A stretch of 64,000 nucleotides of DNA from Azospirillum oleiclasticum (GTDB taxonomy: Bacteria; Pseudomonadota; Alphaproteobacteria; Azospirillales; Azospirillaceae): assembly GCF_013423485.1 (NCBI RefSeq), contig NZ_JABFFR010000041.1:1-64000 (forward strand), in the 5' to 3' direction. The translations under genes were made by a program, and so were the position numbers. The notes under the pieces were generated by a model. The model did no database searches. It was not told where the DNA came from and saw nothing but the letters and a program-made list of their open reading frames with translations. Shown in pieces: positions 51,729 to 58,743 of the stretch (position 1 is the first letter of the stretch; every line of letters starts with the position of its first letter).

Positions 51729-52310
51729 CTCATGTGAGGCGGGCAGGCCATCCGGTGAGAGGCAGACCCGGCTGCGCTGATGCCCGGGACGCATCATATC
51801 CCAGTATGCGCATTCTGGGGCAAGGCCGCACACGCCGCGGCGGTGATCCGCCGGCACACGGAACCGACCTTCCGTAAAGCCGGGATTCCGGATCTGAACC
51901 GGAAGCATAGACCCGCGATTCATGGGCATATGCGCAAAATGCGGACGATATCCGGCCAATGACTGTTTGATGCGCGAACTGGTGTGCGGCAAGAGAATTG
52001 TGGCAGACGAAAGGCATCATACTCCCGTATGCTTGCGCGACGCGCCGATCCGCTCAAGACTCGTGACGCCGTTCGGAGGGGGGCAGATGACCGGGAGGCA
52101 GGGCTGGGAGATCGCCGGGATGGACCTTGGGCGTGCGCGCCGGCCAACCGCCGGTCGCCGCCGCCGTCCTATGCATACACCGCTCCATACGGGCGGCGTG
52201 GTCGCGATCGCCCTCCGGCCGATCCGCCGGTTCGTCCTGCGTGATGCCTTGCCGGATCGCGGTGTTGGCGGCGCGTCCGGCCGATCCGGGCCCGCGAGGG
52301 GGGCGCACGC
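51729..52310. other. Gene-free regulatory region with direct repeats
   Basis: About 580 bp with no gene and AT-richer patches. GCATCATA-N5-GTATGC occurs twice in the same orientation (51791-51809 and 52014-52032), and GCATATGCGCA lies between them (about 51925). These could be operators or promoter elements for the DUF2285 gene, or part of an origin. Their binding partner is unknown. Confidence 0.5.
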
Positions 52311-52580
52311 ATGAAGAAGCCCCGCCTCGACGCGCCGGTGTTCGACGAAGCACCCACCGCTCCCACGCTGACCGACTACGATCGGCTGCATCTGGTCACT
52401 TACCTGCGTCTGCTGGACGCCGAGGCGGCGGGCGCCGATCCGGACGAGGTGGCGCGGGTCGTCCTGCGACTCGATCCGGCGGCCGATCCCGAGCGTGCCC
52501 GGCGCGTCCATGCCAGCCACCTCGCCCGTGCCCGATGGATGAGCGAGAGCGGCTACCGCCATCTGCTCCGGTCGGGCTAA
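52311..52580 (+). CDS. DUF2285-type small protein
   Basis: An 89-residue protein: TLTDYDRLHLVTYLRLLDAE, AAGADPDEVARVVLRLDPAA, RVHASHLARARWMSESGYRH, LL. The pattern (YLRLLDAExxG..., HLARAxWMxExGYRxLL) is that of the short DUF2285-labelled proteins in rhizobial symbiosis-island-type ICEs. Some members of this group are regulators of element excision. It is helical and may bind DNA. The long regulatory region upstream suits a controlled gene. Confidence 0.7.
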   Translation: MKKPRLDAPVFDEAPTAPTLTDYDRLHLVTYLRLLDAEAAGADPDEVARVVLRLDPAADPERARRVHASHLARARWMSESGYRHLLRSG

Positions 52581-52796
52581 GCCATCATCGCTGCGGTGCG
52601 AAATCGGTGTGTGGATACCGGGCCGCATCGGGAGAATTCAGCCTTACCAACGGTTTGCCGGCCGTCGGAGGCGGCGTTGTGGGGCCGGCCACGGACGTGC
52701 CGGCCCCGCTCAGGCTCGCTGGCCGCGGCCACGCTCCACATCTCACGGAATCGACGGGCGTCCAGCCCCCCCTCCCGTGACGATGAGGGCGTTGTG

Positions 52797-53562
52797 ATGG
52801 GCACGAGAGACTGGCGGTCCAGCAGCGACTACGCCGACCTGGTCGATCTGCCGGTGTCGGGCTGGGCGTGGGAGTTCCTGCGCCGCAACCCCGAGTACCG
52901 GGCCGAGGTGCAGGCGGCGGAGTCGCGGCCGAGGTCCGACAACGGTGTTCGCTGGGGCCTGACCTTTCGCCGAAAATCCTGACCGGGACGCCGCCGATAC
53001 CACCATCTTCTGGCGGCCCGACCTGCTCCCCGGCCTTGTGCGGCTGGTGCCGGCCCCGCCGGGCTCGCCGCCGCTGCGAGCGGGGGCCGACCCGCTGGCC
53101 GGGCCGGGACGCCGCGCCACACTGGTGACGCACGAGGGCGTCCACGTCGTCCTCGCCGACGGACCGCGGGAACGACGCCTGTTGGTCGAGGCTCCTGAAC
53201 TGCCACCACCGGGAACGCCGCTGCGCGCGGCCGTCTCGTTCGACCGGCTGCCGGCACCGCAGATCGCAGCCATCGGGCGACTGGCCGCCTGGATGACGGG
53301 GGTGGTCCCGCCGCCCGACCTCACCACCAACCAGACCACCCTCCTACGGCGCTCTCTGCAGGCGCTCGACGCCAGCCTCGCCGGCGCCAGCGTGCGCAAG
53401 ACCGCCGCCGCGGTGTTCGGCGCCGACCGTGTCGCGGCCGACTGGCTGCGCGACAGCCCGCTGCGCGACCGGACCCGCTATCTGATCCGCCGTGGCCACC
53501 GCCTGATGGAGGGCGGCTACCGCGATCTGCTGGCCGGCAGGCCGGGGCGCAGCCCGGCGTAG
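52797..53562 (+). pseudogene. DUF6499-DUF2285 protein split by a frameshift
   Basis: The first part (MGTRDWRSSSDYADLVDLPV, SGWAWEFLRRNPEYRAEVQA, RWGLTFRRKS, stop at 52982) is a DUF6499 domain. The next frame continues DAADTTIFWRPDLLPGLVRL and ends in a DUF2285 domain (LRDRTRYLIRRGHRLMEGGY, RDLL). Dropping one C near 52966 would join them as TFAENPDRDAADTTIFW, the usual single protein. So this is a one-base insertion, a sequencing error or, less likely, programmed frameshifting. Intact relatives are about 250 residues and are ICE regulators. The second part lacks an obvious start of its own before the ATG-like codon at 53038. Confidence 0.75.
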
Positions 53563-53698
53563 GTTCGGCGGTTCGGGACCGGGGGGAATTCGGACGCCTT
53601 GGTCTTTCCCCTCCCTGGCCCTTCCCGGTTCCCGCGAGCCTCCCGCCATCGCGCGCCGGCTTCCGAGGCGGCGCGCTCCGATCAACGGAGGCCCCACC

Positions 53699-53944
53699 AT
53701 GCACGATCCCACCGGCGGTCTGCCGCCGCGCTTTCTGCGCACGCCCGAGGCCGCGCGTCTGCTCGGCCTGTCGGGCCGGACGCTGGAGAAGCACCGCGTC
53801 TACGGCACCGGCCCGCGCTACCGCAAGATCGGCGGCCGCGTCGTCTATGCCCTGGCCGACCTGCAGGCCTGGGCCGACCGCGGCCTGCGGACATCCACCT
53901 CCGATCCCGGATCCGGCGGCGTGCCGCCGGCCCGGCGCCGCTGA
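53699..53944 (+). CDS. AlpA/excisionase-type helix-turn-helix protein
   Basis: An 81-residue MerR/AlpA-like DNA-binding protein: RFLRTPEAARLLGLSGRTLE, KHRVYGTGPRYRKIGGRVVY, ALADLQAWADRG. This is the typical winged helix of plasmid excisionase-like proteins that precede repA in this ICE group. GGAGG lies eight bases before the ATG. It could act as a recombination directionality factor or as a regulator of repA, which starts 13 bp downstream. Confidence 0.82.
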   Translation: MHDPTGGLPPRFLRTPEAARLLGLSGRTLEKHRVYGTGPRYRKIGGRVVYALADLQAWADRGLRTSTSDPGSGGVPPARRR

Positions 53945-53956
53945 CGGAGACCGGCC

Positions 53957-54973
53957 ATGCCGCAACGTCCGTTTCCGGCGGTCCTCGAGGCCGCCGCCCC
54001 GCGCGACCTCCGCGACCTGATGGTCTGGCCGTGGTTCAGCTTGGCCAAGACGCCGCGGCACCAGCCGATCCGTCTCGATCATGCGACCGTGCGCCTGCGG
54101 GTCGAGCCGGCCGGTTCCCTGGGCATCGCCACGGTGTGGGACGCCGATGTGCTGATCTGGGCGGTGAGCCAGATCGTCGAGGCGCTCGATGCCGGGCTGA
54201 CGCCGGGGGCGCGCCTTGAAGCACCGCCCCGTCAAATTCTGCGCTTCCTCGGCCGCGGCACCGGCCGCAGCGACTACGCGCGGCTGCGCGCCGCATTCGA
54301 CCGGCTGGCGGCCACCCGGGTCGAGACCTCCCTGCGCGCCCCGTTGCCGGAGCCGGCACGGTTCACGTGGCTGGATGGCTGGGAGACCACGGGGAACGGC
54401 GTCTGCCTGACCGTGCCGGAATGGCTGTCCGCCGCGGCGCGCGAGCGGCGGGTGCTGCGGCTGGACCCGGCCTATTTCGGCCTCACCGGCGGTACGGCGC
54501 GCTGGCTGTACCGGCTGGTGCGCAAGATGGGCGGCCGGCAGCGGGGCGGCGGGGCGATCGGCCTGCGCCGCCTGCACGCCCGCAGCGGCAGCCGGGTGCG
54601 CTACGTCGAATTCGTACCCCGCATCCGGCGGATCGCCGCGTCCGGCCTGCCGGGCTACCGGCTCACCGTGGAGCGGGGCGGCGGCGAGGAGCGCCTGCGC
54701 TTCGTCCGCCACCCCGAAAGCCCGTGCCCATCCACACAGGGCTGTGGATTGGCGGCGGAAGAGCTCGGGCGATCGGAATGGGAGGAACGCGGGACATCAC
54801 CATGCCGAATCACGGGACATCGCCCCGCCGACTCGGCGTTATCATCTTGTCCCGCTTCGGAAATCCGGCCCTATAACTTTATAACCTCTCTCTATAACAG
54901 ACTCTTGGCGGCTGACTCACCGAATCCCGCCCCTGTGGATGATTCGTCCGGCCGCCCGTGGAGACGGCCATGA
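53957..54973 (+). CDS. repA: Replication initiator protein RepA
   Basis: A 338-residue plasmid-type initiator: LRDLMVWPWFSLAKTPRHQP, AVSQIVEALDAGLTPGARLE, then a winged-helix part YARLRAAFDRLAATRVETSL and TGGTARWLYRLVRKMGGRQR. This matches the RepA replication initiator family found with parA in ICEs and plasmids of alphaproteobacteria. The C-terminal 50 residues are less conserved, and their DNA is unusually AT-rich with TATAAC repeats. Its stop overlaps the parA start (ATGA at 54970). Replication of the excised circle is the likely role. Confidence 0.85.
   Translation: MPQRPFPAVLEAAAPRDLRDLMVWPWFSLAKTPRHQPIRLDHATVRLRVEPAGSLGIATVWDADVLIWAVSQIVEALDAGLTPGARLEAPPRQILRFLGRGTGRSDYARLRAAFDRLAATRVETSLRAPLPEPARFTWLDGWETTGNGVCLTVPEWLSAAARERRVLRLDPAYFGLTGGTARWLYRLVRKMGGRQRGGGAIGLRRLHARSGSRVRYVEFVPRIRRIAASGLPGYRLTVERGGGEERLRFVRHPESPCPSTQGCGLAAEELGRSEWEERGTSPCRITGHRPADSALSSCPASEIRPYNFITSLYNRLLAADSPNPAPVDDSSGRPWRRP
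54872..54898. repeat. TATAAC triplet in an AT-rich island within repA
   Basis: TATAAC at 54872, 54880 and 54893, inside an otherwise GC-rich gene and about 75 bp before parA. Possible partition site or parA promoter; no more than pattern evidence. Confidence 0.45.
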
Positions 54974-55608
54974 TCGCGGCGTTCCTGAACCAGAAGGGCG
55001 GCGTCGGCAAGACGACGCTCGCCCTGCATCTTGCCGGCGAGCTGGCTCGGCAGGGCCGGCGGGTGCTGCTGATCGACGCCGATCCCCAAGGCTCGGCGCT
55101 CGATTGGGCCGAGCGGCGCAACCGCGAGGGCCTGCCCCGGCTGTTCGCCATGATCGGGCTGGCGCGGGAAACCCTGCACCGCGAGGTGCCCGACCTGGCA
55201 TCCGGGGTCGAGCACGTGATCATCGACGGCCCGCCGCGGGTCACCGCCCTGGCGCGCTCGGCGATCCTGGCCGCCGGGCGCGTGCTGATCCCGGTGCAGC
55301 CCAGCCCGTTCGACGCCTGGGCCTCGGCCGAGCTGCTGCGCCTGCTCGACGAGGCGCGCGGCTGGCGGCCCGGTCTCGACGCCCGCTTCGTGCTCAACCG
55401 CTGCATCGCCCGCACCCGGCTGCTGCACGCCGCCCGCCGCGAGCTGGCCGGCATCGTGCCGCCTGTGCTGGTCACGGCGGTCGGCCAGCGGGTGGTGTTC
55501 GCCCAGAGTGCCCGCACCGGCCGGCTGGCCTTCGAGCTGGAACCGTGCTCCACGGCGGCGCGTGAGATCGCCGCTCTGGCCGCCGAACTGCGGGAGACCA
55601 ACCGATGA
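54970..55608 (+). CDS. parA: ParA-family partition ATPase
   Basis: A 212-residue ATPase with the deviant Walker A NQKGGVGKTTLALHLAGELA at the N-terminus and RRVLLIDADPQGSALDWAER next (switch I). HVIIDGPPRVTALARSAILA holds Walker B, and RTRLLHAARRELAGIVPPVL is typical of the end of small ParAs. There is no N-terminal DNA-binding domain, so it belongs to the ParA/MinD-like Ib group, usually partnered by a small RHH protein. The downstream 75-residue RHH-like gene overlaps by 4 bp and fits that partner. Confidence 0.92.
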   Translation: MIAAFLNQKGGVGKTTLALHLAGELARQGRRVLLIDADPQGSALDWAERRNREGLPRLFAMIGLARETLHREVPDLASGVEHVIIDGPPRVTALARSAILAAGRVLIPVQPSPFDAWASAELLRLLDEARGWRPGLDARFVLNRCIARTRLLHAARRELAGIVPPVLVTAVGQRVVFAQSARTGRLAFELEPCSTAAREIAALAAELRETNR

Positions 55609-55832
55609 GCGGACCCATCGGCTTCGGTGCCCGGCCGACCACGCCGGACGCCTGGGTGCGCGACGGCAAGCCGCAGCCAAGGGCGGAGATCCACACCGCC
55701 CGGCTGACGGTGGACATCACGCCGGAGCTGCGCGGCCGGATCAAGGTCGCCGCATTCCGCAAGGGCGTCACCATGGCGGCGCTGCTGCGCGCGCTGCTCG
55801 AGGACCGCTTTCCGGAGGGGGAAGGACGCTGA
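55605..55832 (+). CDS. Small RHH-like protein, likely partition partner of ParA
   Basis: A 75-residue protein: GRPTTPDAWVRDGKP-like start, then RLTVDITPELRGRIKVAAFR and KGVTMAALLRALLEDRFPEG, a strand followed by two helices as in RHH centromere-binding proteins (ParG/ParB type). It overlaps parA by 4 bp (ATGA). This arrangement defines a type Ib partition module; centromere binding is inferred. Confidence 0.75.
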   Translation: MSGPIGFGARPTTPDAWVRDGKPQPRAEIHTARLTVDITPELRGRIKVAAFRKGVTMAALLRALLEDRFPEGEGR

Positions 55833-55945
55833 CCGGCGCGCGGGCGGTGCGGTTCGGCGCCCGATCCGCTTCGGACGGCCCTGGTTCCCCGCCACGAGGA
55901 CCGGGCCGACCACGCCTGATTCCCGGCCCTTGGGATGACGGCCGG

Positions 55946-56332
55946 TCAGGGAAGCGGGTTCGTGGCCACCACGTAGCCGGTCGCCGGGTCCGGTTGAACA
56001 AGCACCTCCATGGCGTCGATCGGGCCGTGGGCGGCGATGTGCTCGAGGGCGGCTTCGAAGGCTCCCAGCTGAAAACGCCGGCCGCGCGTGGCCTGGGCGA
56101 TGAACACGACGCCGGCGTGAAGGAGCTGGCGGTTCCGGTAGCGCGCGCGGAATTCGACGATGTTGTTGGTCACGAGCGTGTAGCCTTCGGCCTCGATCAG
56201 CGCGAGAAGGACGGGGTCCCCGTCGTTTTCCCGGCCGAGGGTGCGGACATGATACGCTTCGTGCCCGCGATCCCACGCAGCCGCCTCGAGCACCGGAGAC
56301 AGGTTGGCGTCGATCAGGAACCGGTACTTCAC
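55946..56332 (-). CDS. DUF5615 PIN-like toxin candidate
   Basis: A 128-residue Mut7-C/PIN-like protein: VKYRFLIDANLSPVLEAAAW, DRGHEAYHVRTLGRENDGDP, ALIEAEGYTLVTNNIVEFRA. D8 in the first strand and the DGDPVLL acidic residues fit a PIN-like site, although the usual TRDxDF is TNNIVEF here, so the site may be altered. The GTG start at 56332 overlaps the DUF433 gene stop by 4 bp (GTGA). DUF433-DUF5615 pairs are predicted toxin-antitoxin modules. Confidence 0.78.
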   Translation of the reverse strand: MKYRFLIDANLSPVLEAAAWDRGHEAYHVRTLGRENDGDPVLLALIEAEGYTLVTNNIVEFRARYRNRQLLHAGVVFIAQATRGRRFQLGAFEAALEHIAAHGPIDAMEVLVQPDPATGYVVATNPLP

Positions 56333-56925
56333 ACACCGCGGCCCTTGGCGGCGGGTCTTCCCCGCTGGGGGTACAAGCGGTCGAAGAGGATCGCAAGCTC
56401 GATCATCCCGTCGGTGACCTCCGGGAAATCCTCCATGATCTCCCGACGGTCGATCTTGTTCCGGACGAGGCCGGCGATGTGGCGGACCAGCACACGGGTT
56501 CCCTTGAAGGTCGGCGCGCCGCCCTGCACGTCCTCGTCCACGGCGATCAGGGCGCGCATGCGATCGATCGTCGCCAGACGTTCCGCCGCCAGCCGGGCAA
56601 GCTCGGACGTGCGGAACGTCGTCACCACCATCCGCTCGGTGTGGGCGACGTCCCGGACGTCGGCGAGGGCGCGGGCCTCCCGGATCGTTTCCGCGACCTT
56701 CCCCTCGATGCGCTTCTTGACCGGAGCCGGGTACCGCTTGAGCCGCTCCGCCACCGCGAGCTGGAGGGTACCGCGCAGGTCGAGCGTCCGCTGCCGGGGA
56801 CGCCCGGCCACCGTGGTGACACGGCGGTCCTCGAAGGCCCTGGTGACCACGTCGTAGCCCACGTCGGCCACGAACGAGGCCTCGCGCGCCGTCAGCGTCG
56901 TGTCCATCCCGAACGCCATGCCCAA
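56329..56925 (-). CDS. DUF433 antitoxin candidate
   Basis: A 198-residue protein. The N-terminal region (LTAREASFVADVGYDVVTRA, AERLKRYPAPVKKRIEGKVA) has MerR-like helix-turn-helix character. The C-terminal DUF433 domain follows (VDEDVQGGAPTFKGTRVLVR, HIAGLVRNKIDRREIMEDFP, EVTDGMIELAILFDRLYP). It is coupled to the DUF5615 gene. DUF433 proteins are proposed antitoxins for DUF5615 toxins. Starts at 56925, 56919 and 56907 are all possible. The module is transcribed against the surrounding conjugation genes, which suggests a later insertion. Confidence 0.78.
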   Translation of the reverse strand: MGMAFGMDTTLTAREASFVADVGYDVVTRAFEDRRVTTVAGRPRQRTLDLRGTLQLAVAERLKRYPAPVKKRIEGKVAETIREARALADVRDVAHTERMVVTTFRTSELARLAAERLATIDRMRALIAVDEDVQGGAPTFKGTRVLVRHIAGLVRNKIDRREIMEDFPEVTDGMIELAILFDRLYPQRGRPAAKGRGV

Positions 56926-56979
56926 CCCCGAAAAAGATGCCCATGCACAGGGTATAATTATGCCGGTCGGAGGCGTCGA

Positions 56980-57243
56980 TCAAGCGGCCGGATCGTGCAG
57001 GTCGGCATCGGGATGGTCGTGCCCGGCCGGCACCTCGGCCAGCCGCAGTGCCTCGAGCTGGGCGTCGGTCAGGTCGCCGGGTTCGACGACGCGGCGATCG
57101 CGGCGCTTGAGGCGGGCGTACTCCTCGGCCGAGAGCAGCACGAGACGGTCACGGCCGTTCTTGGTGATCGTCACCGGCTCGCTGAGCGCCTTATCGGCCA
57201 GCGCGCCGTACCCCTTGATGAACTCGGCGGTGGAGACACGCAT
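56980..57243 (-). CDS. Phd/YefM-type antitoxin, apparently orphan
   Basis: An 87-residue protein: MRVSTAEFIKGYGALADKAL, SEPVTITKNGRDRLVLLSAE and EYARLKRRDRRVVEPGDLTD. The N-terminal half is a typical Phd/YefM DNA-binding fold. I use the ATG at 57243 because GAGGA lies nine bases upstream; 57252 is also in frame. No RelE, YoeB, Doc or ParE toxin follows. The next gene, 55 bp away, is the DUF433-DUF5615 pair, so it may be a leftover antitoxin or part of a three-gene stability unit. Confidence 0.8.
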   Translation of the reverse strand: MRVSTAEFIKGYGALADKALSEPVTITKNGRDRLVLLSAEEYARLKRRDRRVVEPGDLTDAQLEALRLAEVPAGHDHPDADLHDPAA

Positions 57244-57252
57244 CGTCGGCAT

Positions 57253-57654
57253 TCCTCGTATGACTCGGCTTTCCCGAATCATATGAATCCTTCGACTGGG
57301 CAGGCAAGGCCGGAGCGGATGACGGCCGGCTTGGGCGCGGCGTCGCAGGTGATCGCAAAAATACAGGAGGCCGGACGCTCCAGGAAGGAATGGAGGCGCA
57401 GATTGGGCGCGTGTGTGGAGGGGTGAATATACGGGTCAGCAAGATAAAAGGGCGTATGCGGCGGGCGGTTGCGGTCTTGTGTATCAATGGTTTGTCTGTA
57501 TTGGGAAGGCGCTTCCGGAATTCATGCGCATACGGAGCCTGATTTCCCGCTACCCGATTGATTTCTGTTCTTGCGTCCTGCCCGGCGGCATCGTCTACGC
57601 CGCTGACCGGTCCCGCAGGGTGCCGGCCACGGCAGGGCAAGGAGCGATGTCCCG
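57253..57654. other. Gene-free region before the relaxase, candidate oriT
   Basis: About 400 bp with no gene and an AT-richer section (57420-57560). CGTATGCG (57453-57460) is repeated inverted as CGCATACG (57527-57534). Between them is a GGAAG-GCG-CTTCC hairpin (57504-57516). Transfer origins often sit directly upstream of relaxase genes and contain such repeats, so this is the best oriT candidate in the window. No nick-site consensus was recognised. Confidence 0.4.
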
Positions 57655-58389
57655 ATGGGGTGGCGCGGTTCGATCTTCGACGGCCTGAGCGCCGACGACG
57701 GCTTCAAGGCCCGTATGAAGGCGCTGGCCGACCGCGGCCGGCGCCTGGCCCGCGCCTACACCCGCCGGCCGATGCAGCGGGTGCGCGTCAAGGGGGCCGC
57801 GCCGCAGGCCGGCGCCTACGCCCGCCCGGTCACCGTCAAGGTGCTCTACCACGACCGCGCCCGCGGCGCCTATCCGAACACCGTGGCGGTCCTGGCCAAC
57901 TACCTGGTCAAGGAGGGGCCGCTGTTCGATCGTGACCGCACCGGCATCGACAAGGACGCCGTCGCCGAAGCGTGGTCGAACGACCGCCGCGTCTTCCACG
58001 TCATCGTCAGCCCGAACGACGGCCACCGCATCGACGACATGGTGTCCTACGGCCGCGACGTCGTGGCCGCCTGGGAGCGCCGGGTCGGCGAGCTCGAATG
58101 GGTCGCCGCGGTCGAGCGCAAGCCCGACATGGCCCACCCGGACGGCAACCAGCACCTTCACATCATGCTGCGCGGCGTCCGGAACGACCGCGACCTCTAC
58201 CTCGAGCCCGACGTGGTGTCGCGCTGGCTGCGCTTCGACGCCGTCGAGGTGACCACCGACCGCCTGGGCTGCATGACCGAGCGCGAGCGCCAGACCTACG
58301 AGCGCCAGCTCATCGAGATGGAGCGCCTGCGCCAGGAGCGTGGCCGGGAACGGGAGGGACGGCAGGAGCCGGGAGGGCGCGAGCTGTGA
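57655..58389 (+). CDS. Short VirD2/TraI-like relaxase-domain protein
   Basis: A 244-residue protein. VKVLYHDRARGAYPNTVAVL, NDRRVFHVIVSPNDGHRIDD, VGELEWVAAVERKPDMAHPD and the two-histidine motif HLHIMLRGVRNDRDLYLEPD correspond to the catalytic core of relaxases of the VirD2/DUF3363 group. Relaxases of related ICEs are often over 550 residues, so this one has only the nuclease domain and a charged tail (EMERLRQERGREREGRQEPG). AGGAG precedes the ATG. The gene leads the transfer operon and overlaps the next gene (GTGA). It presumably nicks oriT; the tyrosine nucleophile could not be assigned. Confidence 0.75.
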   Translation: MGWRGSIFDGLSADDGFKARMKALADRGRRLARAYTRRPMQRVRVKGAAPQAGAYARPVTVKVLYHDRARGAYPNTVAVLANYLVKEGPLFDRDRTGIDKDAVAEAWSNDRRVFHVIVSPNDGHRIDDMVSYGRDVVAAWERRVGELEWVAAVERKPDMAHPDGNQHLHIMLRGVRNDRDLYLEPDVVSRWLRFDAVEVTTDRLGCMTERERQTYERQLIEMERLRQERGREREGRQEPGGREL

Positions 58390-58733
58390 ACCGGCCTTTC
58401 GCTCTCCGTCTCGTTGGCTACGCCGCGGTCTGGCTGTTGGTGGTGGCCGTCGTCACCGAGCTGGTCGGCTGGGTCTTCGCCTGGCCGCCGGCGTTCGGCG
58501 GCTGGCGGCTGGCCGGGATCGCCCTCTACCCGCCCGGCGCCTTCGTCGGGTGGCACGAGCTCCTGGCCCCGGCCGACCGCTGGATCGTTGTTGCGGCGGT
58601 CGGGCTGTGCGTCGCCGCCGCGGTGGCGCTTGCCATACGGGCCTGGCTCGACGGCCGCGGCGACCGGCTGGGCCGCTTCGGCGCCGGCCGCTGGGCCCGC
58701 CGTGGCGACGTCCGTCGCAGCGGCCTTCTGTGA
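58386..58733 (+). CDS. Coupling-protein N-terminal membrane part (TraG/VirD4)
   Basis: A 115-residue protein with two membrane segments (GYAAVWLLVVAVVTELVGWV and WIVVAAVGLCVAAAVALAIR). The end RFGAGRWARRGDVRRSGLL is the linker that precedes the ATPase domain in intact TraG/VirD4 proteins (RWAxxxDVRRAGLL). The ATPase part follows in another frame 10 bp later, so this is either a deliberate split gene or the front of a frameshifted one. The start is the GTG at 58386, overlapping the relaxase stop. Confidence 0.7.
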   Translation: MNRPFALRLVGYAAVWLLVVAVVTELVGWVFAWPPAFGGWRLAGIALYPPGAFVGWHELLAPADRWIVVAAVGLCVAAAVALAIRAWLDGRGDRLGRFGAGRWARRGDVRRSGLL

Positions 58734-58743
58734 GAGCCGTACG

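Noticed and set aside
53563..53698. Another copy of the structured element before the AlpA gene
   Set aside because: GC-rich with CCCGCGAG, but no stem of the same geometry could be formed.
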